DNA of 64,000 nucleotides from Gillisella vitis (GTDB taxonomy: Bacteria; Pseudomonadota; Alphaproteobacteria; Rhizobiales; Rhizobiaceae): contig NZ_CP056048.1 of the NCBI RefSeq assembly GCF_021559775.1, positions 248,001 through 312,000 on the forward strand. Reading direction: 5' to 3'. Of this stretch, positions 10,001-17,432 are shown one piece after another. Numbering within the stretch: position 1 is the first letter of the stretch; each line of letters starts with the position of its first letter. The notes below the pieces were generated by a model. The model was given only the letters and a program-made list of their open reading frames with translations, had not been told where the DNA came from and made no database searches. A program made the translations under genes and the position numbers.

Positions 10001-12716
10001 CGGAACATCCTCGCCAGCTACCGTGACCATAACGGTTACGGCGCCAACCTTGGTCCTCTCGCCCTCGGCTGGTACCCTTGCAGCAGGCACGGTGGGTGCT
10101 GCCTACAGCCAAACCGTCGCAGTATCCGGTGGCGCAGAGCCGTATGATTACGAATTCCTGTCGGGATCTTTGCCAGCTGGCCTGTCCATAACGTCAAGCG
10201 GTGGCGCCTCTGCCAGGATTCTTTCCGGCACGCCGTCGGCTGCCGGAACGAGTAACTTCACGGTTAAAGTTACCGATGCATATGGTGCAACGGTCACGGC
10301 CTCTTATTCCATCACCATCAATGCAGCAGCACCGATCGCCAACGCGCTGACGGCAACGGTGACGGCAAACTCTTCGGATAACGTTCTGGCCCCCTCCATT
10401 ACCGGGGGTGCTGCGACGGCGGTCACCATTGCCTCCTCGCCAAGCCATGGGGCAGCAACGGTATCCGGCACCAATTTTATCTATACGCCGACGGCTGGCT
10501 ATTCCGGCTCCGACAGTTTTACCTACACCGCCACCAATGCCACCGGAACATCCTCTCCGGCCACGGTGACCATCACCATCACAGCCCCGGCCTTCACCCT
10601 GTCACCAGCCTCCGGCACGTTGACAGCGGCCACTGTTGGAACAGCCTATACTGAGACAGTCACGGCTTCGGGCGGAACATCGCCCTATACCTATGCTGTT
10701 ACCTCAGGGACGCTTCCTGCTGGCACGAGCCTCAACACATCGACCGGGGTGATTTCCGGCACACCAACGACCGCTGCCAATACTAGCTTCACCATCACCG
10801 CCACCGATGCCAACGGCGCCTCGGGATCGGCAAGCTATTCGCTTGCCGTCACGGAGCCATCGGTAACGCTGACTCTTTCTCCGTCGTCAGGGGCTCTCAC
10901 CACAGCAACGGTGGGCACTGCCTATAGCCAGTCCGTCACGACAACGAGTGGTACCGCTCCTTATACCTACGCTGGAACCGGCCTGCCGGATGGTCTCGTC
11001 CTTGATACGAGTACCGGAGCTATCACCGGAGCACCGACGACGGCTGGAAGCTATGCTATCGCGGTGACGGTCACCGATAGCGCGTCACCTGCCAATCATG
11101 GCTCGGGCAACTATACGCTGACGGTGAACGCCGCCGCGTCCATCGCCTTCTCGCCAGCTGGCGGAGCGCTGAAAGAAGCTATGGCGGGCGAGGCTTATAG
11201 CCAGCAGATATCTGCAACAGGGGGAACAGGATCGCTGATCTACAGCCTTTCCTCTGGAAGCCTGCCGAAAGGCATTGTGCTGAATATCTCGACCGGTGCG
11301 CTCAATGGACCGCTCGATGCGGGTACGGAAGGCGATTATTCCTTTGCCATCCAGGCTCGTGACAGCAATGGTACGACTGGCACTGCAAGCTATACCGTCA
11401 AAGTGACCACGCGCGCGGTGACCGTGGCGGATCATGTGGTCGACGTTCCCGCAGGCGCCACGCCGAATAATGTCTATCTCAACAAAGACGCTACCGGAGG
11501 TCCGTTTACCGAGGCCGATATTGTCTCCGTCGAGCCACCCGAGGCAGGGACGGCAACCCTTATTCAAGGTGAGCTTGCAGCCGTCTCGTCAGCTTCTCCT
11601 GTCGGCTGGTATTTGAAATTCACTCCGAATCCGGCCTATTCGGGTCAGGCCCGTATCGCCTATCGCCTTGCAAGTTCGCTTGGAAATTCCAACACGGGCA
11701 CCGTCATCTACAACATCAACTATAATGCAGAGCAAGTCGCGACGGATATCGACAACCTCGTACACAGCTTTGTTCAGACCCGTCAAAACATGATCTCCTC
11801 CGCGATCAAGGTGCCGGGTCTGATGGAACGAGGCCGGATGGCCAGGGCGACGACCCCTGTGACAACCAGGATGTCTCCGTCTACGCAAGGAATGACGTTC
11901 GGTTTTTCCACCAGTCTTGCACAGATGGAATCGGCCCGTGACAGTGCCGACGGCATTGCTGGCGGCTATTCCTCGCCATTCAATATCTGGATTGATGGTG
12001 CTGTTCTGGCTCATAACGACAAGGACACCAATGGCAGCAAGTGGGGCAGCTTTGCCATGATCAACATGGGGGCCGACTATCTGCTGACTGATAAGGCGTT
12101 GCTGGGCCTTTCGTTTCACTACGACCGGATGACGGACCCGACGGATGAAGATGCCATGTTGACCGGCAATGGTTGGCTGGCTGGCCCCTATACCTCTTTC
12201 GAAGTCACCAAAGGCGTGTTCTGGGATGCGAGCCTGCTGTATGGCGGGTCCTCAAACACCATCGATACCCAGTTCTGGGATGGCAATTTCGATACCCAGC
12301 GCTGGATGTTGGATACGTCCATCAAGGGAAAATGGTCTTTGGACGAAGCGACCGTGGTGACGCCGAAGCTAAGAGCGGTTTATTTTTCCGAAACCGTCGA
12401 TGATTACGCCGTGAAAAACAGCTCGGGCGACACGATCGACCTTGATGGGTTTACCTCGGAGCAGTTCAGGGTGAGCCTCGGCGCTGAAATTGCCCGTTCC
12501 TTTACACTTGCTAGCGGCTCAACCATGACGCCAAAACTTGGTATCACCACCGGCTTTTCTGGCCTCGACGGGTCCGGTTTATTCGGATCGGTCACGGCTG
12601 GCGCGTCACTGCAAACCACTGAGGCTTGGGCGATTGAAGGCAGCCTTCTATTCAACATCGAAGGCGAGGGCGAAAAATCGGTCGGTGCGAAGGTTGGATT
12701 GTCGCGGAAATTTTGA
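7077..12716 (+). CDS. Giant Ig-like/FN3 repeat autotransporter adhesin
   Basis: A 1879-residue predicted outer-membrane protein. A long basic n-region precedes a hydrophobic signal core and a cleavage-like TTANAALSA (near residue 50). From about residue 180 the passenger consists of three module types. FN3-like modules (PGAPTIG...NGTAYTFTVTATNS) start near 180, 361, 541 and 811. Putative-Ig/He_PIG modules (FSPASGALTAATVGTAYSE...ISGTPTT) start near 269, 450, 720, 989, 1170, 1261 and 1355. Big_9/cadherin-like modules (YTPTAGYSGSDSFTYTATN) start near 632, 902 and 1084. After a last beta-rich segment (1445-1550), residues from about 1615 form an autotransporter beta-barrel ending in ...GLSRKF with the terminal aromatic residue needed for barrel insertion. 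Very poor in Cys and charge, rich in Thr/Ser/Ala. Probably a surface adhesin; the ligand is unknown. Confidence 0.88.
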   Translation: MQFGKSFRVAHVLADTKKLAWTRLKRSAGAAFRAFIGVLTILITGLSFATTANAALSASCSQVNSDFSSPRYLTNTDNFSPDYQNLTAGEYISWSFSTTGTAAGGTSSAIVIYSDNYNNLLVNESNLGGNINKSGNFTASASVDNLQMILDVTQDNSASPSNYNTLTFSAACYASAPTSPGAPTIGTATPGNSQATVSFTAPASDGGAAITSYTVTASPGGATATGSASPITVTGLTNGTAYTFTVTATNSVGTGTASAATSAVTPTVPTFTFSPASGALTAATVGTAYSETVTASGGTSPYTYAVSSGTLPAGMSLNTSTGEISGTPTTAGSASFTISATDANSATSSASYSLAVAAGLPGAPTIGSATAGNSQATVSFTAPVSNGGAAITIYTVTASPGGATATGSASPITVTGLANGTAYTFTVTATNSVGTGTASAATSSVTPTAPTFTFSPASGALTAATVGTAYSETVTVSGGTSPYTYAVTSGTLPVGMSLNTSTGAISGTPTTAANTSFTITATDANSATGSASYSLAVAADIPGAPTIGTASAGDSQATVSFTAPASDGGASITSYTVTASPGGATGTGSASPITVTGLTNGTAYTFTVTATNSAGTGTASTASNSVTPGASLQAPIANAVSDTVSANSSNNPITLNMTGGAASSVAIATPASHGTASASGTSITYTPTAGYSGSDSFTYTATNAAGTSSPATVTITVTAPAFTLSPASGTLTAATVGTAYTETVTASGGTSPYTYAVTSGTLPAGMSLNTSTGAISGTPMTAANTSFTITATDANSATGSASYSLAVAADVPGAPTIGTASAGDSQATVSFTAPASDGGASITSYTVTASPGGATASGSASPITVTGLTNGTAYTFTVTATNSAGTGTASVASNSVTPSAVLQAPVANAVSETVAANSSANVITLNMTGGTASSVAVASVASHGTASASGTSITYTPTAGYSGSDSFTYTATNATGTSSPATVTITVTAPTLVLSPSAGTLAAGTVGAAYSQTVAVSGGAEPYDYEFLSGSLPAGLSITSSGGASARILSGTPSAAGTSNFTVKVTDAYGATVTASYSITINAAAPIANALTATVTANSSDNVLAPSITGGAATAVTIASSPSHGAATVSGTNFIYTPTAGYSGSDSFTYTATNATGTSSPATVTITITAPAFTLSPASGTLTAATVGTAYTETVTASGGTSPYTYAVTSGTLPAGTSLNTSTGVISGTPTTAANTSFTITATDANGASGSASYSLAVTEPSVTLTLSPSSGALTTATVGTAYSQSVTTTSGTAPYTYAGTGLPDGLVLDTSTGAITGAPTTAGSYAIAVTVTDSASPANHGSGNYTLTVNAAASIAFSPAGGALKEAMAGEAYSQQISATGGTGSLIYSLSSGSLPKGIVLNISTGALNGPLDAGTEGDYSFAIQARDSNGTTGTASYTVKVTTRAVTVADHVVDVPAGATPNNVYLNKDATGGPFTEADIVSVEPPEAGTATLIQGELAAVSSASPVGWYLKFTPNPAYSGQARIAYRLASSLGNSNTGTVIYNINYNAEQVATDIDNLVHSFVQTRQNMISSAIKVPGLMERGRMARATTPVTTRMSPSTQGMTFGFSTSLAQMESARDSADGIAGGYSSPFNIWIDGAVLAHNDKDTNGSKWGSFAMINMGADYLLTDKALLGLSFHYDRMTDPTDEDAMLTGNGWLAGPYTSFEVTKGVFWDASLLYGGSSNTIDTQFWDGNFDTQRWMLDTSIKGKWSLDEATVVTPKLRAVYFSETVDDYAVKNSSGDTIDLDGFTSEQFRVSLGAEIARSFTLASGSTMTPKLGITTGFSGLDGSGLFGSVTAGASLQTTEAWAIEGSLLFNIEGEGEKSVGAKVGLSRKF
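8424..10043 (+). repeat. 810-bp tandem duplication inside the autotransporter gene
   Basis: Bases about 8424-9233 and 9234-10043 are a head-to-tail duplication with an offset of exactly 810 bp (270 codons), each unit encoding a He_PIG, an FN3 and a Big_9 module. Matching landmarks: GAGCCTCAACACATCGA at 8564 and 9374, and long nearly identical runs around 8740-8930 and 9550-9740. Further partial copies flank it (He_PIG modules at about 7881 and 10584). The in-frame period implies module number can change by recombination without breaking the gene. Confidence 0.85.
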
Positions 12717-12744
12717 CGCTAGTCGGAGAGGCAGAATTGTGAGC

Positions 12745-12777
12745 TGAGCCTGGCTGCGGATGGTCAGCCTCGGTTCA
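12745..12777 (+). terminator. Hairpin after the autotransporter gene, possible terminator
   Basis: An imperfect stem-loop 29 bases after the stop codon: TGAGCC and GGTTCA as outer arms (one G-T pair) and GGCTG with CAGCC as inner arms, loop CGGATGGT. It has no T-run after it, so factor-independent termination is uncertain. Confidence 0.35.
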
Positions 12778-12912
12778 CTATATGCTCTCTGGTCTGTTTT
12801 GAAACAGCACCGGTTTGCCGGGTCAGGCATTAATTTACAGGCAGTAGAGAGCTGTTATTTGGCTGGCTCTGTGATCCTTAGAGATGACAGATGGGTGTCA
12901 GCACTTTTTACT

Positions 12913-13002
12913 AGAGCCTGTCAGGCTCAGATTGAACCAGCCAGACTTCTAGCCTCTCTTGTTTTCGCTTGTCTTTTCGGGAAAACCACATTCCACTTTC
13001 CT
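12913..13002 (-). repeat. Composite intergenic repeat, copy in reverse orientation
   Basis: Read on the minus strand this matches the element at 57470-57560. It begins GGAAAGTGGAATGTGG, continues TTTTCCCGAAAAGACAAGC and GAAAACAAGAGAG, then a degenerate hairpin part ending near GAGCCTGACAGGCTCT. It fills much of the 418-base gap between the autotransporter and the LodA-like gene; open frames across it are chance. The rest of the gap (13003-13134) presumably holds the lodA promoter, but none is obvious beyond the AT-rich stretch at 13060-13110. Confidence 0.75.
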
Positions 13003-13134
13003 AAGGCAAACCCAAGGGAGTTGAGGTGAACTGACGGAGGTCAGCCATTCGCAGTAATGATAACTTTGGGTTGATTATTTTTGAAATATTCTTCTTATGG
13101 ATGTAATTTATTGGCAATTGAGGAGGAGAGCGCC

Positions 13135-15153
13135 ATGGATCACATGAAAGCATCTGCGGAGAGTACTGCGCCAAAAGGCACAGACACGGTCATCGTGCGC
13201 GCCGCAATCCATCCAGCCATCGGCATTGCCCGTATTGGTGATGCCAAAACCGAATATTTCATCGGTCCCGAAGTCACCGATGCGCCGCCTGAAAATGCAC
13301 CGCCGCCATCATTTTACCGAGACAAGACGGGCGCCATCAAGCGGCAGGCCGCTCGGTTCCGTATCTATGGCTATAATGCTGCCGGCGACGTCGTGAGTGA
13401 ACTGACCAGCGACAATGCCGATATCCATTGGACCGTGCATGTCGCCAATCGCAAAGCGCAATGGTACCAGTTCCAGTATGCTCTGGATATTCCAGAGGCA
13501 ATCAATGCGCCTGACAATGCCTTTCCCCTGCGCAATCCCAAAGTCATGGATCGTTCGACACTCGCCATTGATCCCGGCCCCCGCAGTATTTCAGGCCGCG
13601 GTGTGTCTGGCCCGGCCTATGCTTTCGACACGGGCACCTTCAAGGCGGCAGCTACCGAGCCGGTTGTCGTGCCGCTGGGTGAACTCCAGACAGATGAGGA
13701 AGGGCGGCTGATCTTCCTGGGTGGGCATGGTAAATCGGCCTCGCCAACCAATGCCCCGGTCTATGATCCGGATAACCCGCCAAGTTTTAACAATGCCAAT
13801 GATTGGTATGACGATACGTCCGACGGCCCTGTGATGGCCGAGATTTCCATCAATGGTCAGTCGATCCCGGTCGAATCGGCCTGGGTGGTGGTCGCACCGC
13901 CGAATTACGCGCCCGATATTATCAGCTGGCGCACGATGTATGATCTGATGTGCGATGTGTCGGTTCAGGCGGGCTGGATGCCGATGCCGAGTGAACCGTC
14001 CTTCTCGACGGACATCCTGCCGATATTGCAGCGTCTCAGCAATCTGCAATGGGTCAACAAGGGCTTTGCCGCTTATTTTGGCAAAGGCTGCCCGCTGGAT
14101 TTCAATAATCCCGATCTGCTTGCCAAGCTGTCGCAGAAACCGGCAGGATTGAGGGAGGGCGATGACCCCTATGGCGAGTTGCGCCGCACGCTTTTCAACG
14201 GCTTCCGCCCGTCCGCGCCTATTGTGGCCGAGCCTGTGCAATGGCCGCATGTGCAGCCTTGGATCTATGGCGACGCCTTCGGCAGTTTCTCGGAAACTGG
14301 CCCCGGCAACATGCTGACCATGACGGGTCTGCAAGAAGCCATTCTGCGCAAATGGGTGGAAGGCAGCTTCATTGACGACTGGCCGGAGGCAATAAAGCCG
14401 GTCTCGAAGATTGAGGAGGTTCCGCTTGCTGGGCAGCCGCATATGCTGGATAAGGCCGCCTTGCATTATTGCCTCTCCGATACATTCCACCCGGGCTGCG
14501 AGATGACCTGGCCAATGCGCCACGCCAGCCTGTATTCTGCGCCCTTCCGCATCCGTCTGCGTCCAGCTGGTACTCCGGAGCCGGACTATGGAACGACCAT
14601 GACGCCCATTCTGGTGGAAAAGGTCGGCGGGCCGCTCTACGATCAGCCGCCGGGCGGCATTACCCGGTGGATGGCAATTCCCTGGCAGGGCGACACGGCC
14701 TTCTGCCGCTCGGGCTATGATCCTGAATTTGATCCTTATTTGCCAACGTTCTGGGCGGCGCGCGTGCCTAATCAGGTGTTGAGCGAGGAGGATTACAACA
14801 AGGTCATCGATGAAACTTTGCCGCGCGCGGAGCGTATTGCGGCCTATAGCCGCCGCGTCAACTGGCTGCGTGCGATCATGAACCACGATACGGCGCAAGT
14901 CATGATGGATATGATCGCTGAATTCGGGCAGCTTGGCATTGTCGAGGCACGGCCGGGCGTCAAGGGTGATCCTGATTTTCCTGAATATATCTATGTCGAG
15001 ACATTGGCCGTCAGCAAACTCAAGCGTGCCGCCGATCATGCGGTTCGCTTGCTTGCAGAGGCTCCGCAGCCGCTGACCAAGCTGGAAAAGGCCGGTTGGG
15101 CGAGCCGCGAGCAACTCGAAGCATTTCGAGCTGTGCGTGTCCAAAAGCGTTAA
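13135..15153 (+). CDS. lodA: LodA/GoxA-like CTQ-dependent amino-acid oxidase
   Basis: Predicted quinoprotein oxidase that oxidatively deaminates an amino acid, releasing ammonia and H2O2, with a cysteine tryptophylquinone cofactor made from its own side chains. ATG at 13135 follows a strong site (GAGGAGGAGAGCGCC) and gives 672 residues; an upstream TTG frame is less likely. Family features: IHPAIGIARIGDA near the N-terminus, the WVVVAPPNYAPDI motif, a candidate cross-link Cys455 in TFHPGCEMTW and Trp517 in AIPWQGDTAFC. Their spacing (62) is close to the 65 of Marinomonas LodA (C516/W581). A flavoprotein partner gene overlaps its end by 17 bases, as in known lodAB/goxAB pairs. Whether it acts on lysine, glycine or another amino acid cannot be read from the sequence. 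Confidence 0.85.
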   Translation: MDHMKASAESTAPKGTDTVIVRAAIHPAIGIARIGDAKTEYFIGPEVTDAPPENAPPPSFYRDKTGAIKRQAARFRIYGYNAAGDVVSELTSDNADIHWTVHVANRKAQWYQFQYALDIPEAINAPDNAFPLRNPKVMDRSTLAIDPGPRSISGRGVSGPAYAFDTGTFKAAATEPVVVPLGELQTDEEGRLIFLGGHGKSASPTNAPVYDPDNPPSFNNANDWYDDTSDGPVMAEISINGQSIPVESAWVVVAPPNYAPDIISWRTMYDLMCDVSVQAGWMPMPSEPSFSTDILPILQRLSNLQWVNKGFAAYFGKGCPLDFNNPDLLAKLSQKPAGLREGDDPYGELRRTLFNGFRPSAPIVAEPVQWPHVQPWIYGDAFGSFSETGPGNMLTMTGLQEAILRKWVEGSFIDDWPEAIKPVSKIEEVPLAGQPHMLDKAALHYCLSDTFHPGCEMTWPMRHASLYSAPFRIRLRPAGTPEPDYGTTMTPILVEKVGGPLYDQPPGGITRWMAIPWQGDTAFCRSGYDPEFDPYLPTFWAARVPNQVLSEEDYNKVIDETLPRAERIAAYSRRVNWLRAIMNHDTAQVMMDMIAEFGQLGIVEARPGVKGDPDFPEYIYVETLAVSKLKRAADHAVRLLAEAPQPLTKLEKAGWASREQLEAFRAVRVQKR

Positions 15154-16294
15154 AGACCAGACTCTCACAGCCTCGCCGCAGGGCGACGGGGCTGTGTTTG
15201 ATGTCGTTGTGGCAGGGGCGGGACCGGCAGGGGCCATTGCCGCCCGTCACCTCGCCCGCGCGGGCCGGTCCGTGGTTATGCTCGACCGGCTGCGTTCTCA
15301 TGCGCCCCGTCTGGGCGAAACATTGCCGGGTGCTGCGCAAAGGCTTTTGGTTCAGCAGGGGCTTGCCGATCTTGCTGTGCCGGGGCCGCAGCATGCACGG
15401 GTTGGCGGTGGGCTGACGGTCTGGGGCGATGGGCATGTGGTGGCAAGCGATACTTTGCGTGACCCCTATGGGCCTGGTCTGCGCCTGGACCGCGCCCAAT
15501 TCGATGCCGATCTGCGGCAGGCGAGCCTTGAAGCCAGTTGCTTCTGGTGGAAGGTGAATGTCAGTGACATTAAAAGGCAAGACGGGTTGTGGGTGATCGG
15601 GCTGGATGACGGCCGCATCCTCCGCGCTTCCTATATTATCGATGCGACGGGGCGCTCGGCGCGGATTGTCCGCCTGCTGGGTGTTGCGCAGCAACGCGGT
15701 ACGGCGCTGGTCTCGTTGTATCAAGTCGCAAAGCCTCAGAAAAATGCTGATCTGGAGCGGACGCTGATTGAGGCCACGCCGGATGGCTGGATTTATGCGG
15801 GCCGGCTTGCCGATGGTTTTTGGGCTATTGGCTATCATACATTGCCCCAGGAGGCTGTGCGGCTGCGGCGATCTCCCGATTACCGGGTTGCCCTTTTTAC
15901 GGAAACGCCCCATCTGACCTCCTGTCTGGGGGCTTTGGAATGGGTGGGGCCGTTCTTTGCCCGTGATGCCCGTAGTCTCAGCGCCATCACGCCATGCGGC
16001 GAGGGTTGGTGTGCTGTCGGGGATGCCGCGCTGGCCTTTGATCCGATTGCAGGTCAAGGCCTGTTCAACGCCCTGCGCACTGGAGTGGCCGCCGCAGAGG
16101 GCATTCTTGCTTCTCCAGCGGCGGGCTTATCAGCTTACGCGCAGGAGCTGTCGCGTGTCCGGGCAATCTATACAACCCGGCGGCAAAGCCTCTATCGCTC
16201 CGAAAGCCGTTGGCTGGACCGTGATTTCTGGAAAACCCAGCAAGATCAGGTGGCTGTACCCGTGGATGTGGGTCGCCAACACGTCGCCACATGA
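15137..16294 (+). CDS. lodB: LodB/GoxB-like FAD-dependent maturation protein
   Basis: A 385-residue flavoprotein with an N-terminal dinucleotide-binding fold (VVVAGAGPAGAIAARHLARAG, then VVMLDR). A second FAD motif lies near residue 295 (GEGWCAVGDAALAFDPIAGQGL, with the GD typical of this hydroxylase/halogenase-like group). Starts with GTG at 15137 inside the end of lodA, so expression is coupled. LodB-type proteins are known to be required to form the tryptophylquinone of LodA, probably by hydroxylating the Trp. Convergent with the antiporter operon; only 18 bases separate the two stop codons. Confidence 0.87.
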   Translation: MSKSVKDQTLTASPQGDGAVFDVVVAGAGPAGAIAARHLARAGRSVVMLDRLRSHAPRLGETLPGAAQRLLVQQGLADLAVPGPQHARVGGGLTVWGDGHVVASDTLRDPYGPGLRLDRAQFDADLRQASLEASCFWWKVNVSDIKRQDGLWVIGLDDGRILRASYIIDATGRSARIVRLLGVAQQRGTALVSLYQVAKPQKNADLERTLIEATPDGWIYAGRLADGFWAIGYHTLPQEAVRLRRSPDYRVALFTETPHLTSCLGALEWVGPFFARDARSLSAITPCGEGWCAVGDAALAFDPIAGQGLFNALRTGVAAAEGILASPAAGLSAYAQELSRVRAIYTTRRQSLYRSESRWLDRDFWKTQQDQVAVPVDVGRQHVAT

Positions 16295-16312
16295 GGGCCG
16301 GTCAGCGGTATC

Positions 16313-16681
16313 TCACTCCGCTTGAGACTTTGCAATCTGTTTGGGCGGAACATTTCCATTCCTCTCGACCCGGTCCCGGTGAAGGGCCGCACGGGCCAGC
16401 ATCATCAGCGTGACCGGTGTCGTGACCGTGACGAGAATGCCGATCAGAATTTCATGGATCGCTAAGCGTGATGATGCCACTGAGAAAAAGATCATCGATC
16501 CAAGCATGATCCCGCCAACGCCCCAGCTGGTTCCAAGCGTGGGCGCGTGGATGCGTTCATAGAATGTTGGCAGGCGCAGAAATCCGATGGCGCCAATCAG
16601 CGCCAGCGTTGCGCCGGCCAGCAGGAAAAAGGCTACGCATATGGCGGCCCAAACGGGAATATCTGTTGCGGAATAGATCAT
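16313..16681 (-). CDS. mnhG: Monovalent cation/H+ antiporter subunit G
   Basis: A 122-residue membrane protein with three hydrophobic helices and the MnhG/PhaG hallmark LIGAIGFLRLPTFYERIHAPTLGTSWG. Last gene of the operon; its ATG overlaps the stop of subunit F (ATGA). It is part of the large multi-subunit complex exporting Na+ or K+ in exchange for protons in the inner membrane. The C-terminal ~25 residues are hydrophilic. In rhizobia the homologous operon is called pha and is linked to K+ efflux and alkaline pH adaptation. Confidence 0.93.
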   Translation of the reverse strand: MIYSATDIPVWAAICVAFFLLAGATLALIGAIGFLRLPTFYERIHAPTLGTSWGVGGIMLGSMIFFSVASSRLAIHEILIGILVTVTTPVTLMMLARAALHRDRVERNGNVPPKQIAKSQAE

Positions 16682-16959
16682 TCGATCACCTCCCCACGCA
16701 TCAGAAATTTACCCAGGGCAACGGAGGCGACAAATCCCAACATACCGATCACCAGGGCGGCTTCAAAATAAATTTGCCGGCCCGTGCCGACACCGAAAGT
16801 CACCAGGAGCAACATGGCATTGATGTAGAACGTATCAAGGCCGATGATCCGGTCCTGAGCGCGGGGTCCGATGAACATCCGCACTGACACGATGGCCATG
16901 GAGGCCACGAGCATCAATTGGGCGAGCGAGACAGCGCTGAAGAGAATAATTGCGCTCAT
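16678..16959 (-). CDS. mnhF: Monovalent cation/H+ antiporter subunit F
   Basis: A 93-residue protein with three membrane segments and the MnhF/PhaF motif VRMFIGPRAQDRIIGLDTFYINAM. Overlaps subunit E at its start and subunit G at its end by four bases each, so translation is coupled along the operon. Length and motif fit the family fully. Confidence 0.93.
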   Translation of the reverse strand: MSAIILFSAVSLAQLMLVASMAIVSVRMFIGPRAQDRIIGLDTFYINAMLLLVTFGVGTGRQIYFEAALVIGMLGFVASVALGKFLMRGEVIE

Positions 16960-17432
16960 GCGAATATCTCCAATAGCAGTTTTTCGTAGCGGTTCTTGAT
17001 CGTATCGCGCCAGATGGTTTCGTCTTTGATATCGAGCACATGAAGAAGCACGGAATTGTCGTTGGAATCATATTCAAGCCAGGCCGAACCCGGCGTGCTT
17101 GTCAGGATCACCGCCAGCACGGCCAGTGCGAACTGGCTTTTGATCTCCAGTTGAATAATCACAAATCCCGGATCATGCTGTCGAGATCCGCTTCTGATGA
17201 TGATAGCGGCGACGGCAATGTTCGACTTGGCGATATCGTAAAGGACGACAAGAAACAGCTTGGGGAGAAGATACCATTTTCTCAGGCGCGGCTTTTCAGG
17301 ACGCAGCGATGCCATGGCCCAGCCTGCGAAGACGGCGACGAATATGCCCAGGATCAAATGGCCAAGGGTGAAACCATTGAGCAGCAGCCACATGACAACA
17401 AGTGACAGGGTCAGAACCGGATAGGGCAACAT
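16956..17432 (-). CDS. mnhE: Monovalent cation/H+ antiporter subunit E
   Basis: A 158-residue subunit. Two N-terminal membrane helices (VLTLSLVVMWLLLNGFTLG, then HLILGIFVAVFAGWA) are followed by the MnhE cytosolic part with VLTSTPGSAWLEY and LHVLDIKDE, both typical. ATG at 17432 overlaps the stop of subunit D by one base. The frame is open far upstream, but that part is antisense-like noise inside mnhD and is excluded. Confidence 0.92.
   Translation of the reverse strand: MLPYPVLTLSLVVMWLLLNGFTLGHLILGIFVAVFAGWAMASLRPEKPRLRKWYLLPKLFLVVLYDIAKSNIAVAAIIIRSGSRQHDPGFVIIQLEIKSQFALAVLAVILTSTPGSAWLEYDSNDNSVLLHVLDIKDETIWRDTIKNRYEKLLLEIFA

Noticed and set aside
7600..11400. Regular repetition suggesting a CRISPR or minisatellite
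   Set aside because: The periods of about 270 and 810 bp are in frame and encode FN3/Ig-like modules; there are no short repeats with unique spacers.
12760..13029. Open frame between the adhesin and lodA
   Set aside because: It runs across an intergenic repeat copy, has no ribosome site and no recognisable protein features.
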